A stretch of 64,000 bases of DNA from Pycnococcus provasolii (taxonomy: Eukaryota; Chlorophyta; Pseudoscourfieldiophyceae; Pseudoscourfieldiales): NCBI GenBank assembly GCA_049487715.1, contig CP150569.1, forward strand, positions 557,205 to 621,204, written 5' to 3'. The notes beneath the pieces are model-generated. The model made no database searches. It was given only the letters and a program-made list of their open reading frames with translations, and was not told where the DNA came from. Made by a program: the position numbers and the translations under genes. Positions within the stretch are counted from its first letter, which is position 1; every line of letters begins with the position of its first letter. Positions 47,410 to 56,452 of the stretch are shown in pieces.

Positions 47410-48165
47410 TTACACAGCATACTCGCGAAGCAACTTGCGCCGCCAGGTCCTTCTTCTCGTTGAACCTTGCGTGGTCGCGGTGCCACAGTGCACGGAAGGT
47501 TCAGGGTAAACCATACCACATTTGGTGCGCTCCACCAGGGCACCAGTTTTGTCAAAGATGCAGTAGATACGAACGTTTTCACACCCGAGCTTAATATGCC
47601 AGTTGGCGTGACGACCTGCTGCACCCGTGCAGTGCGTTCCAATGTTCCTCGGACAGTTATATCCGACTGTGCTAACATCAGCCGCCTTGACGAGAAGTTT
47701 CGTGTCCGGTCCGGTGGCGACCGGATTTCCCTTCATCGGTTGGAATCTCTGCTCCGTCTCCGCGACACGCGACAGAAGGTCACTTCCGAAGTTGTTCTCA
47801 CGTCCCTGTCGCTTGAACGTGCTCTCCGTGATGTCCTCATCGCCCACCTTAAATCGGCGTCCGTTCATGATTTGTCCGTTCTCCGCTTCCTTCTTATCCC
47901 ACTTACCTGCGTCGACGTCGAACGGGTCGACGTGCGCGGGCGCTTGCTCCGACCAGCTCTTGACACCGAGCGGGTGTGACACGCCAAGCTTCGCCGCCAC
48001 CTTGCTTGCGTGTTTGGGCGTGAGCAGGGCAAGTGCCGCGAGCAGGGCCGCGGCGACGAGCGCGACCACGACCCGCGTTTGCGCGTTCGCCCGTTTCGCG
48101 TCGACGTCAGGCACGGGCGGCACGGGCGCCTTCTTCGAGGCGTTGACGTCGTGCGCGACGAACAT
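47410..48165 (-). CDS. Single-pass membrane protein with Cys-rich C-terminal domain, unknown
   Basis: 251 residues from an ATG at 48165. Residues ~1-35 are soluble (Pro/Asp/Lys), then one strong hydrophobic helix (VVVALVAAALLAALALL) suits a type II signal anchor. After a polar linker (DPFDVDAGKWDKKEAENGQ, then FKRQGRENNFG) a compact domain contains six Cys: YNCPRNIGTHCTG, HIKLGCENVRIYCIFD, RTKCGMVYPEPSVHCG. Even Cys spacing suggests disulphides in a lumenal or extracellular domain. The end is basic. I do not recognise the family. It lies between the two psaL copies and is divergent from the ABC1K gene (starts 217 bp apart). Confidence 0.62.
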   Translation of the reverse strand: MFVAHDVNASKKAPVPPVPDVDAKRANAQTRVVVALVAAALLAALALLTPKHASKVAAKLGVSHPLGVKSWSEQAPAHVDPFDVDAGKWDKKEAENGQIMNGRRFKVGDEDITESTFKRQGRENNFGSDLLSRVAETEQRFQPMKGNPVATGPDTKLLVKAADVSTVGYNCPRNIGTHCTGAAGRHANWHIKLGCENVRIYCIFDKTGALVERTKCGMVYPEPSVHCGTATTQGSTRRRTWRRKLLREYAV

Positions 48166-48381
48166 GTTGGGAGGCCAGTGGAGGGGGGAGGGTAGAGAGA
48201 AGGCCAGGGGGGGCGCGGGAGGGAAGGCGGAGGCGAGTGCATTTTCCAGTGCCAACCGGGGATCCGTCTTAGGCGCACCTTCCCTCGAGGCGTTCTGTGA
48301 GCCATACGATTCGTCCCGGATTCCTCCCCCGGGGCCTCCCGTCCTCCCCTCCTTCCCGTTTCATTATCGGCTAAACTCGCC
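48166..48381. promoter_or_regulatory. Bidirectional promoter region (membrane protein / ABC1K)
   Basis: 217 bp between divergent start codons. Pyrimidine-rich on the plus strand upstream of 48382 (CTCCCCTCCTTCCC). No motif defined. Confidence 0.4.
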
Positions 48382-50826
48382 ATGGCCACAGCCTCTCGTG
48401 CTGCGCTCCCTCACACGAGGATACACGCCTTCACTGCGCGGTGTGCTCACTCGCGTGCGCACCTTCGCACCTCCCCCTCATCCGTAGTCGTACCTTTGAA
48501 GGCGGTCTCTACAACGGAAACGTCGACGTCAACTTCGACTCTTGTTAGTAATAATGATACGGCGTCTACAGGGGGCCCTCCAGGGCCCTCCGCGGATTCC
48601 GCAGATTCGGAATTCAGCGCCATCATGCAGTCGCTCAGAGGCGCGAACCTTAACGACGACGACTTCGCAGCCTCCGACACAACCGTCGAGTGGATGGACG
48701 CGAGGGGAAGCTCGCCAAACCTGGCGTCGTCAACAAACTCAGCGTCGTACGGAGAAGTGGGAGAACTCCCGCTCGTCTACGACCCGGAAGCAATCGCGGA
48801 CTACTGGAGTCTCAGGCCAGTCGCCGTCGTGAAGCGAGTGACGCAGATCTTTGCCAAGTCTTCGCCGTTTCTCGCGAAGCTCGTCGCGTCCGCAGTCACG
48901 GGCCAACTCGAAGCAAACGACGCACAGCTCGCTGCAGAGCTGAGGAACATCGCAACCTCGCTGGGGCCTGCATACATCAAGCTCCTGCAGGCACTTTCCA
49001 TTCGTCCTGACTTGCTATCGCCTTCAGCCATGGTTGAACTTCAGCAGCTCTGCGACAAGGTGCCGTCATATGACAACGACCTTGCCATGTCCATTCTGTG
49101 TTCCGAACTTGGCGTCGACAACTGGAACGAAGTTTACAGCGAACTCACGCCGTCTCCCATCGCCGCAGCTTCCCTTGGCCAAGTCTACAAGGGTGTTCTC
49201 AAGGAGAACGGCGACGTCGTTGCCGTGAAGGTGCAGCGACCGTTCGTGCGCGAGACTGTCAGCATCGACCTGTACTTGCTCCGACGCCTTGGCATGCTGC
49301 TCCGTGCGTCGTCTGATTCAGGACAAGGTGACGACGACGACGACGACACGACAGGAACAGACCTCGTCGCGTTGTTGGACGAGTGGGCACGGAGCTTCTT
49401 CGAGGAACTCGACTACGTCAATGAAGGGCTCAACGGCGAGCGTTTCGTCGCGGACATGGCGGCGGAATTGCCGCAGGTGGTGGTTCCGCGAACATACATG
49501 AAGTACACGTCGCGACAAGTTCTCACGTGCAGCTGGATTGAGGGGGAAAAGCTGTCGAGAAGCGAAGCGGGCGATGTCGGCGATCTCGTCAACGTCGGCG
49601 TCGTGTGCTTTCTCACGCAGCTGCTGGACACGGGACACTTCCACAGCGACCCGCATCCGGGAAACCTCATCCGCACGCCGGAGGGACGCCTTGCGGTGAT
49701 TGACTATGGCCTGATGACAACCGTGGACGACGACTTCAAGTACGGCATGATCGAGGCGATTGCGCACCTGATCCAGCGCGACTACGAGGCGATTCTCGAC
49801 GACTTTGTCACGCTGGAATTCATTCCCGAGGGAACGGATCTCAGGCCGATCCTCCCCGCGCTCTCGAATGTCTTCGACCAAGCACTCGAAGGCGGCGGTG
49901 CGAAAGCGATCAACTTCCAGGAGCTTGCCGCAGACCTCGCGCAGATCACGTTCGACTTCCCATTTCGCATCCCGCCGGTGTTTGCTCTCATCATCCGATC
50001 CATTGGCGTTCTCGAGGGAATTGCGCTGAAGGCGAACCCGAAGTTTGCTCTCGTCGACGAGGCGTACCCGTACATTGCGCAGAAGCTGCTGACGGATGAC
50101 ACACCTCGCATGCGCGAAGCGCTGCGTTACCTCGTTTACGGCAAGAGCGGCGTGTTCGACGCCGAGCGCATCATCGACCTTCTCGTCGCTCTGGAGAACT
50201 TTCAGGACGTCGCGAGCTTCGGCCTTCCGCAGGGCTCTAGCACAAATAATACCATCGCCTCAGGCTCCTCCCTCCCTTCCTCGCAGCTGCCGTCGTCTTC
50301 GTCGTCGCTGACAGCTGGCCCAGCCTCTTCTCTACCCGCACCAACGTCGACGCGAACTGCTGTAGGTAGGCCAGCGTATGGCGATGCTCTAGCCTTTGTG
50401 CTGAGCGATCGCGGTGCACTGTTCCGCGAACTTCTGCTGGACGAGGCGGCGAAGGGCCTCGATGCGTACGCGCGCTACACGGCTAACCTTGGACTGATCA
50501 CTCTAGGACTAAACAATGTTCGCATTCCCATGCTTCTTCCTGGAGCAAAGCAGAGTTCAATCGCACTCGCGCCAACGCTCACGGAGGAGGATGAGCTCAT
50601 CTTGAGAAATGCCGAGAAGGTGCTCCGCTTTCTCGGAGGAAAATTGAATGCGCCGCCACGGTCGGACGGCGCACCGTCGGACAGTGGGGCGCAGGAGCAG
50701 CAGACTTACTTGGCGGAGGTTGTGCTTCCGGCGATTCCGTCGCTTGCCGTGGAGCTGCTTCCCGAACTCAGCTCGAAGCTTCTGAGCCGCACATCCGCGC
50801 GATTCTTGAGAGAGGCGTATCTGTAA
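48382..50826 (+). CDS. ABC1/UbiB-family atypical kinase (ABC1K), plastid-type
   Basis: 814 residues. The first ~60 form a Ser/Thr/Arg-rich transit peptide. The ABC1 domain: LGPAYIKLLQALSIRPDLL (K-x-G-Q motif altered to K-L-L-Q, about residue 200), IAAASLGQVYKG (Ala-rich loop, ~261), VVAVKVQRP (~279), FFEELDYVNEG, FHSDPHPGNL (catalytic H-x-D-x-x-x-x-N, ~421), VIDYGL (DFG equivalent, ~441). Most catalytic residues are kept. A Ser-rich insertion (residues ~615-660) precedes a conserved C-terminal region. Plant ABC1Ks sit on plastoglobules and regulate prenyl-lipid (tocopherol, plastoquinone) metabolism and photoprotection; mitochondrial ADCK/Coq8 supports ubiquinone synthesis. Transit-like N-terminus and length favour the plastid, but this is not proven. 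Confidence 0.88.
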   Translation: MATASRAALPHTRIHAFTARCAHSRAHLRTSPSSVVVPLKAVSTTETSTSTSTLVSNNDTASTGGPPGPSADSADSEFSAIMQSLRGANLNDDDFAASDTTVEWMDARGSSPNLASSTNSASYGEVGELPLVYDPEAIADYWSLRPVAVVKRVTQIFAKSSPFLAKLVASAVTGQLEANDAQLAAELRNIATSLGPAYIKLLQALSIRPDLLSPSAMVELQQLCDKVPSYDNDLAMSILCSELGVDNWNEVYSELTPSPIAAASLGQVYKGVLKENGDVVAVKVQRPFVRETVSIDLYLLRRLGMLLRASSDSGQGDDDDDDTTGTDLVALLDEWARSFFEELDYVNEGLNGERFVADMAAELPQVVVPRTYMKYTSRQVLTCSWIEGEKLSRSEAGDVGDLVNVGVVCFLTQLLDTGHFHSDPHPGNLIRTPEGRLAVIDYGLMTTVDDDFKYGMIEAIAHLIQRDYEAILDDFVTLEFIPEGTDLRPILPALSNVFDQALEGGGAKAINFQELAADLAQITFDFPFRIPPVFALIIRSIGVLEGIALKANPKFALVDEAYPYIAQKLLTDDTPRMREALRYLVYGKSGVFDAERIIDLLVALENFQDVASFGLPQGSSTNNTIASGSSLPSSQLPSSSSSLTAGPASSLPAPTSTRTAVGRPAYGDALAFVLSDRGALFRELLLDEAAKGLDAYARYTANLGLITLGLNNVRIPMLLPGAKQSSIALAPTLTEEDELILRNAEKVLRFLGGKLNAPPRSDGAPSDSGAQEQQTYLAEVVLPAIPSLAVELLPELSSKLLSRTSARFLREAYL

Positions 50827-50976
50827 CTGAAGACGGTCTTGTTTCTTTTTCAAAGGCAACGAAACTTTAGGGCGTCGTCATGCCAGAGCACATTCAGGAG
50901 GGCGTGCGTGAAGATATCGCCGAACTAGAGTTAGACGAGGTGGTGCGTTCGACAGAAATAGAAAATCTATAAGTTA

Positions 50977-51418
50977 CTACAGTGCGTGCAGTTCCAGAAG
51001 AATTCCATAATGGTCCGAGGGACAGAATGCGCGTCTTCTGGCATTGACCACATTCGCCGCGCTAACGGGCGGCGTCGATGGCGTACAGGGTGTTGTCGGC
51101 AGTCCTCCGTCATCGCCGTCATCGCTTGCCGCGATGAAAGCATTGTCCGAGGGCGAAGCCTGCGCGGGCGCCGATGGTGAGGCAAGCTCTGGCGTCGGCG
51201 TCCTGTCCACGTCCTGTTCCTTTGCCTCATCGTTCCATGGCGGCGCACGATCTCCAGTCGTTTCGTACAGCCACGACAGCTGCTCGGGTGGAGGTAGACT
51301 CCATGCGCTGTAGTATCCCACTTTCGAGCACAGAGGTGCGCCGAACAGCCAAGCGCCCACGAGCAGGTAGTCTTCTTCTTCTTCTTCGTCGTCGCCGCCG
51401 CCGCCGCCGCCTCGCCGC

Positions 51419-51449
<31 letters not shown>

Positions 51450-52469
51450 CCCTTCGTCGTTCATTCTCGAGAGGCGCAAGGCGAGCCTCGACGTCGGTGT
51501 CGCCTCAGCCATCCTCGACGTTCCCGGCACTGCGGCATTGTGCCGTCGTCGCCCGATAACCACGCGATCTAGACGACTCTGTCCAGGCTTGTCGTCTCCG
51601 CACGTCGCACATCTCGCGCTGTCATAGGTCGCACCACCCTCCTCGCCGCGTCCGAGCATGCTCCATCCGTCTCGCCAGGCGATGGTGCCAGCACTGCCGC
51701 CGTCAGCTTGCCAGTGGCTCTCGGACGATGTCGAGTCGGCGGAGATGCGCCGTCTTGTTCGCCTGCCGCGTCCAGACGCCGACCTGGGTGGCTGCATCTG
51801 CACCTGCTGCGAGCCGTCGTTATGCGAGACAGTACCAAGAACGTCGTCAAGCGGCTCGTGCAGGTGAGGGTGCCAGTTCAGGTCACCAAGCAGCAGGCAT
51901 GTGGCAATCGTGTGTGATTCCAGCTGTTTGCTGATTTCGCGCAAGCTGAACCTGAGCTGTTCCTCCCTTCTATCCGCGTTGTTTCCACGCACGCCTAGGG
52001 GGCTTTCGAGGTGCGTGGTTGCGACGACGAATGGCGGTGCCGACGTTGCTCTCCTGCGTCGTCGTCGACACGCACCGTCTCCTTCGTCGTGCACTCGTTC
52101 GCCTCCTGGAACGACCGTCGCTAGCAGGAGCCCTCGTTCCTGCGGGCTGTTCCTGAACTCGACGTACTTCACGTCTTGCAGCGGGTATTTGGATAAAATC
52201 GCCGTGAAGAAGTCGGCGGACGAGGATTCGCACGACTGCTTGGATGTGACGTGATATGGGAACGTCTCCTTGAGTCTGCGCCACGCTGCCCACGCGGCTG
52301 CGGTGACTTCCTGCAGGCAGCACACGTCGACCCCTTGACTCGCAGGTGACGCTGACGACGACGACGACGACTCGGTTGGGCACGTCATGTGCAGAATTTG
52401 CTCCTGGAGTGCGAGCAGGCGCGGTTGGCAGAGCGCGCCGCTGTACACGTTCCACGTGGCGAGGCGCAT
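50977..52469 (-). CDS. TDP2-like endonuclease/exonuclease/phosphatase protein, frameshifted in a simple repeat
   Basis: From ATG 52469: RLATWNVYSG, DVCCLQEVT, FVVATTHLESP, CLLLGDLNWHPH and SRLDRVVIG. These are the EEP fold blocks (N, E, H, D-x-N) found in TDP2-type 5'-tyrosyl-DNA phosphodiesterases. The last block, SDHYGILLELHAL, is only in another frame (51360-50977). That frame passes without stops through DDEEEEEDYLLVGAWLFG, whereas the first frame would turn into basic nonsense (RRRPLARRMW). The switch must lie in the GCG/GAA simple repeat near 51365-51430. No GT-AG intron fits. The gene is therefore either recently broken by repeat slippage or mis-sequenced there. EEP proteins of this type repair topoisomerase-DNA adducts or act on phosphoesters. 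Confidence 0.68.
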
Positions 52470-52726
52470 CGTCGTCAGTGGGTGGGCGTCGTCGTCGCCG
52501 TCGCGTGCACTCCACAGCTCACAGCTCTTCTATGGAGGGGTGCGGAGGGGCGGAATCCAAAGCCGGAGAAGAAGGGGAGGGAAATTCAAAACCAGCAGTC
52601 CACCCGTTATTCGGGCAGACCTTTTTTCGGGCAGTCGTGGTTCGATAAAACCCTAAATGCTTCGACTGAGTACTACGATGGCGTGTGTGCGACCCTTTCT
52701 GTACTTGTTTTCGTGCTTCCGTCGTG

Positions 52727-53421
52727 GTTACCGAAGAGGGAAAAAACAAAAGAAACAAGAACAAGCACCCGCACACCTACCCTGCTGAGGCAAACGCCGC
52801 GCGTCTACGAGTAGTACGGCAGCGTCTGCGTGAGGATGTAGCTGAAGATGACGCCCGACAGTCCACCGACGGTCCAGCCGGCCGCGAACTGTGCGAAGCC
52901 CTCAGAGCTCTGCAGCGGGTCCTTCGCGATGGCGCGGCCGCTGAGCGTCTTCGTCTCCGTGACGCCGTCCGTGTCGAGCTGGAACGACGCCATGCCGTAC
53001 ACAGTCAGGCACAAAGAAAGGATCAGCACCACTCCCGCGCCAGAAAGACACCCCGCGAGCTCGGCAAACTCCGTCGCGCGAAGAGGTCCAAGCTTGATGA
53101 AAGGCCCGGTGAGGAAGAAGCCGTGCGCGAGGCCAACCTCCGTTCCGCGCAGAAGCGGCGACACCGCAACGCGGTACGCGGGAAGGTTCGACAGGAAGTA
53201 CGCAACGGCGGGCGTCGACGTGATGGGCGTCTCGAGCATGCCGATGAAGGGGTCGCCGTTCAGCGGCTGGATCACCGTCGACTTCTCGTCCGCGGCAGCT
53301 CGCACGGGGGCGGCGCGGCGCACGGCGGTGCGTGCGGCCGCCGGGCGGAGTCCGAGCCCGGAGATGCGTCCAAAGCTGCGCGAGGAGACGGGCGCACGCG
53401 TGTTGGTGAGCATGGGCATGG
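52727..53421 (-). repeat. Inverted repeat, copy B (covers psaL)
   Basis: About 695 bp, reverse complement of 46670-47365. It ends abruptly 2 bp upstream of the copy B start codon, where a different promoter begins. Confidence 0.88.
52805..53419 (-). CDS. psaL: Photosystem I reaction centre subunit XI, PsaL (copy B)
   Basis: 204 residues, identical to copy A, including transit peptide and stop. Copy B faces copy A, so the two genes form a converging pair around 5.4 kb holding three other genes. The leader before the ATG (TATCCAACC) differs from that of copy A (CGCCACGG), so the two are probably expressed from different promoters. Both copies are intact and presumed functional. Perfect conservation, including synonymous sites as judged from identical shadow frames, indicates very recent duplication or ongoing gene conversion. 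Confidence 0.96.
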   Translation of the reverse strand: MPMLTNTRAPVSSRSFGRISGLGLRPAAARTAVRRAAPVRAAADEKSTVIQPLNGDPFIGMLETPITSTPAVAYFLSNLPAYRVAVSPLLRGTEVGLAHGFFLTGPFIKLGPLRATEFAELAGCLSGAGVVLILSLCLTVYGMASFQLDTDGVTETKTLSGRAIAKDPLQSSEGFAQFAAGWTVGGLSGVIFSYILTQTLPYYS

Positions 53422-53581
53422 TTGGATAGATTTTGAGGGAGGGAGAGAGGGGGGAGCACGGCAGGAAAAGGACGGGGGAGAAAAAGATGGAAAGACGATA
53501 TGGTTTGGGATTGTCTTTTGTCCCCATGAACAGGTACTTTTGGGGTTTAATCCAAGAAATCAGAGAGCAATCCCCGAATAA

Positions 53582-54505
53582 TTACTGAGTGTCAGGTTCC
53601 CCCTCCCCCGGCTGCAGCCGCCGCTTCGTCTGTTCGTCACACTCGTCGGCAAACGACAGCGCCACCGCCCAAGCTTCATCAGCATCGGGACAGCACACGC
53701 TGTACACGCGGTTCGCACTCTCGAGCACACGCCGCCGCACCTCGTTCAGGTGACGCGCTACCTCGCCGCGCAAGCGAGAGTCAACACGCTGCACAGCAGC
53801 ACCTAACATCGCGCGCGTCGTGACGTCAGCCTGGTGCGCGAACGACTTTGCATTCGAAGCTTGGCCAGCTAACACACGCCTGCGAGCAAGTTCGTCGGGA
53901 TGAATGGCAGCGCCACCCCAGCGTGACTGCAACTCGCTCCAAGCCTGTGCCGCAACGTCGTCAGCCTGTGCTTCGGTGGTGTCCAAGCGCACCGTTTTGC
54001 GGTCAAAGGCGAACGTCGTGGTCGTAGGATCTTCCCAGCTCGCTTCGAGACGGCTGAGCGTCTCGTCAGGAACGCGGTGCAGACCGCTTCTTTTCTGATT
54101 CCGGTCATGTCGAACGGATGCGTCGCAAGTGATGCAAAGCTGCGCGTGTGCGGCACCCACGGACTCCGCCACGCGCAGTACGTGCCTGCGCATGCCGCTC
54201 AGGTGAAGGACGTCGTCGACGAGAATAATCACGCTGTGCTCGTCGTTTCCCTTGGCGGCTTCACGAACAGCTGCAAACGCGTGCTGGCGTGCGGCGTGCC
54301 AGTTTGCCGGGTCAAACGTCCCACCAGCGTCTGCGATGGCAAGGTGCTCGTAGTCGTCGAAGCGCACGTGCGTGCACTTCATACCACAAGACGTCGAGGC
54401 GTGTATCAGGTCGCACAGCGACGCGGCAACCTGTGACTTTCCCGCGGCAGGTAGGCCGCAAAGGCTCACGACAAGAATGCGGGCTTTCTCTTGCTTCTGC
54501 TGCAT
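53582..54505 (-). CDS. PSTK: L-seryl-tRNA(Sec) kinase (PSTK-like)
   Basis: 307 residues from an ATG at 54505; a longer frame to 54619 is possible. It begins with ARILVVSLCGLPAAGKSQVA, where GLPAAGKS is the P-loop in the exact PSTK form. VRFDDYEHL gives the D-D that follows, then SVIILVDDVLHLSGMRR (Walker B-like), AQLCITCDASVRHDRNQKR, and LHRVPDETLSRLEASWEDP, which match the PSTK R-N-x-x-R, V-P-x-E-T-I-x-x-M and E-x-P blocks. PSTK phosphorylates Ser-tRNA(Sec) so that SepSecS can convert it to Sec-tRNA. Its presence fits the selenoprotein at 14.6 kb. KTI12 is the nearest alternative family, but the RNQKR and PDET blocks favour PSTK. Confidence 0.78.
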   Translation of the reverse strand: MQQKQEKARILVVSLCGLPAAGKSQVAASLCDLIHASTSCGMKCTHVRFDDYEHLAIADAGGTFDPANWHAARQHAFAAVREAAKGNDEHSVIILVDDVLHLSGMRRHVLRVAESVGAAHAQLCITCDASVRHDRNQKRSGLHRVPDETLSRLEASWEDPTTTTFAFDRKTVRLDTTEAQADDVAAQAWSELQSRWGGAAIHPDELARRRVLAGQASNAKSFAHQADVTTRAMLGAAVQRVDSRLRGEVARHLNEVRRRVLESANRVYSVCCPDADEAWAVALSFADECDEQTKRRLQPGEGEPDTQ

Positions 54506-55064
54506 GTTGTGCTTTCTAAAAGTTGTGTATTGAATGAGTCGAGGGAGAATGAGGGGGGGAAGTTTGTTAGAGTGTGCTGATTCATGCATTTCTTTTTTGC
54601 ACCCATACACGACCACCACACATCTCCTTTATTGCCTCAGCTGTTGGATTGTAAAATTTTCAACAAGAAAAAAGATTAGGCTATTTCCGAGCTAATATTT
54701 GCTCGGAGGCGCATTGTCGTGACTAGTTCAGCAATGAGAAGGTCGTCCTTGGCAACAGGGAGGAGAACGCGCAGTAAAGAGTTGAGACATACGCGACGAG
54801 CAATACACGTACGTTTAGAGCACCACGTGTTGTGGTAGACGGTGGAGCAGCGAGTACCGTATCCCACCAGCACTGGTTGGGAGCGCCGCCGCCGCCGCCG
54901 CCGCCATGAAGAGGAGGAGGTTTGAGGAGGGGAAGTTGGGGGGGGGAAGAAGTCGGGGAAGAGAGAATTTTGGGAAATGGTTCATGGACGGATCCCCTCA
55001 ACTTCAATTGGGGGAGTTCCGACGCCCCCCGCCTCATCATTCACCTTTTCGGCGCAAGCCAACC
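54506..55064. other. Divergent promoter region PSTK/frataxin
   Basis: 558 bp between divergent start codons. Contains a (GCC)n stretch (54887-54905) and a purine-rich GGGGAAGTTGGGGGG run. Open frames on both strands here are low-complexity shadows. Confidence 0.45.
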
Positions 55065-55586
55065 ATGGCGGCGACCACTTCTCTCACCTCCTTCGCAACG
55101 GCGGCGCGGTGGCTCGTGCGCTTGCGCCAACGAGCCTCAACTGCAGCTGTACCTCAACTATGCCACGTCACGCGACTTGGCACCGCCACAACGCACTCCA
55201 CTGTACTCGAGGACGAGTCGGTGTTTCACCGCGTTGCCGACAGAACAATACACGCGCTGCAAGAACGCGTGGAGGCAATCGTCGACGACCACTGCGATGG
55301 AGGGGACGTTACGTACGGAGATGGCGTGCTCACGGTATTCCTCGGAGATGATGAGGGGACGTTCGTGCTCAACAAGCAGACGCCGAACAGGCAGCTCTGG
55401 TTGTCGTCACCTGTGAGTGGGCCGTTCCGATATGACTACGGCGGTACCACCGGCGATGCCGAGGCGGATGATGACGAACTTGACACGTTAGGAAACCTGT
55501 GGGTGAGCCAACGAGACGGGCACAAGCTTGTTCACAAGCTTCGCGAGGAGTTTGCACAACTTCTGCCAAGTGCACAACCGCTGTAA
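55065..55586 (+). CDS. FXN: Frataxin, mitochondrial iron-sulfur cluster assembly protein
   Basis: 173 residues from ATG 55065 (context CCAACCATGG); the open frame extends 53 codons upstream but those look untranslated. The presequence (ATTSLTSFATAARWLVRLRQ) is amphipathic and basic. The frataxin fold begins at EDESVFHRVADRTIHALQER with the acidic first helix (VEAIVDDHCDGGD), then VLTVFLGDDEGTFVLNKQTPNRQLWLSSPVSGPFRYDY (N-K-Q-x-P-x-x-Q-x-W-x-S-S/P is the family signature), and HKLVHKLREEFAQLL as the last helix. Frataxin activates the NFS1-ISCU complex in Fe-S assembly. An Asp/Glu-rich loop (GDAEADDDELDT) is a small insertion. Confidence 0.95.
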   Translation: MAATTSLTSFATAARWLVRLRQRASTAAVPQLCHVTRLGTATTHSTVLEDESVFHRVADRTIHALQERVEAIVDDHCDGGDVTYGDGVLTVFLGDDEGTFVLNKQTPNRQLWLSSPVSGPFRYDYGGTTGDAEADDDELDTLGNLWVSQRDGHKLVHKLREEFAQLLPSAQPL

Positions 55587-55630
55587 TTTGTTTTCCTCTC
55601 TCTCTCTGTATTCAAAAACAAATATTCCAG

Positions 55631-56452
55631 TTAATCTTGCTTGATAAACCGCACGACGTCCACACCTAGACGTTCGACAAGCTCCTCAGGGTTGTCGACG
55701 ACGTAGCGGTGCTTTCCGGGAAACCACGTTTCGGTAAACTCAGCAGTCGTGCGCTCCGCCCAGAGCGAAATCTGGTCAGGTGAGTAGCGGTTGTCGTCGC
55801 GCGCACCCATCGCCTCAATAGGAATATCAAGCGGTTCGAGGTTCTGAGGCACGTATTTGTCCATGGTGTTGAAGTCCGCCTGCAGCGTGGGATACACGTA
55901 GCGCCGTATGTGGTCACTCTGCAGGTCCTTGTTCACACCGTAGCGTCGCTCGAAGTTTTCCCAGAATTCGTCGTAGCTGAGGTCGGAGAACTCCACCGGG
56001 TCCACGTCGTAGTCCTGGCCATACAGAGACGGCGAACGGCAACCACTTGCATAGAGCTTGCACGGCATGGGCAAGCCCCTCTTGCGTATCTCGCACGCGA
56101 GCTCGTAAGCTACCCAAGCACCCATGCTGTGCCCAAAAAGAACATAAGGCATGGAAGTGTCCTTGAAGTAGTCGGAGAGTGCGTCGCAGAGCTGGCTTAC
56201 AACGTCGTCCATCATGTCGATCGTCCCCTCGTCGACGCGCGAATTCCGCCCGGGAAGCTCGACGGGCATCACCTCGATCTCCGCGGGCAGACCGCGCTTG
56301 TTAATCCAACCGTGGAACGCCCACGCACCCATGCCAGCCTGCGGCACGCAGAACAGCCGAACGCGACATCCCGGGTGCGGCGTCGGTCCGTTTGGGCCAC
56401 CCTGCTCGCCAAACTGCTTGAGAATCCACGGGTTATCTCCTTTGGCAGGCAT
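55631..56452 (-). CDS. Type II thioesterase (GrsT/oleoyl-ACP-hydrolase-like alpha/beta hydrolase)
   Basis: 273 residues from ATG 56452; the longer frame starts with GTG. The thioesterase II blocks are in order: RLFCVPQAGMGAWAFHGW (usually L-x-C-x-P-x-A-G), VELPGRNSRVDE (P-G-R), YVLFGHSMGAWVAYELA (nucleophile Ser in G-H-S-M-G), YASGCRSP, MGARDDNRYSPDQISLW (acid Asp), and FPGKHRYVVDN (His; usual form F-x-G-x-H-F). All three catalytic residues are present. Stand-alone type II thioesterases clear blocked acyl groups from PKS, NRPS or FAS carrier domains, and related hydrolases release fatty acids. No such megasynthase is in this window. No transit peptide is evident. Confidence 0.85.
   Translation of the reverse strand: MPAKGDNPWILKQFGEQGGPNGPTPHPGCRVRLFCVPQAGMGAWAFHGWINKRGLPAEIEVMPVELPGRNSRVDEGTIDMMDDVVSQLCDALSDYFKDTSMPYVLFGHSMGAWVAYELACEIRKRGLPMPCKLYASGCRSPSLYGQDYDVDPVEFSDLSYDEFWENFERRYGVNKDLQSDHIRRYVYPTLQADFNTMDKYVPQNLEPLDIPIEAMGARDDNRYSPDQISLWAERTTAEFTETWFPGKHRYVVDNPEELVERLGVDVVRFIKQD

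Noticed and set aside
54723-55040. 105-codon minus-strand frame upstream of frataxin
   Set aside because: Pro/Gly runs from the (GCC)n tract; overlaps the frataxin leader.
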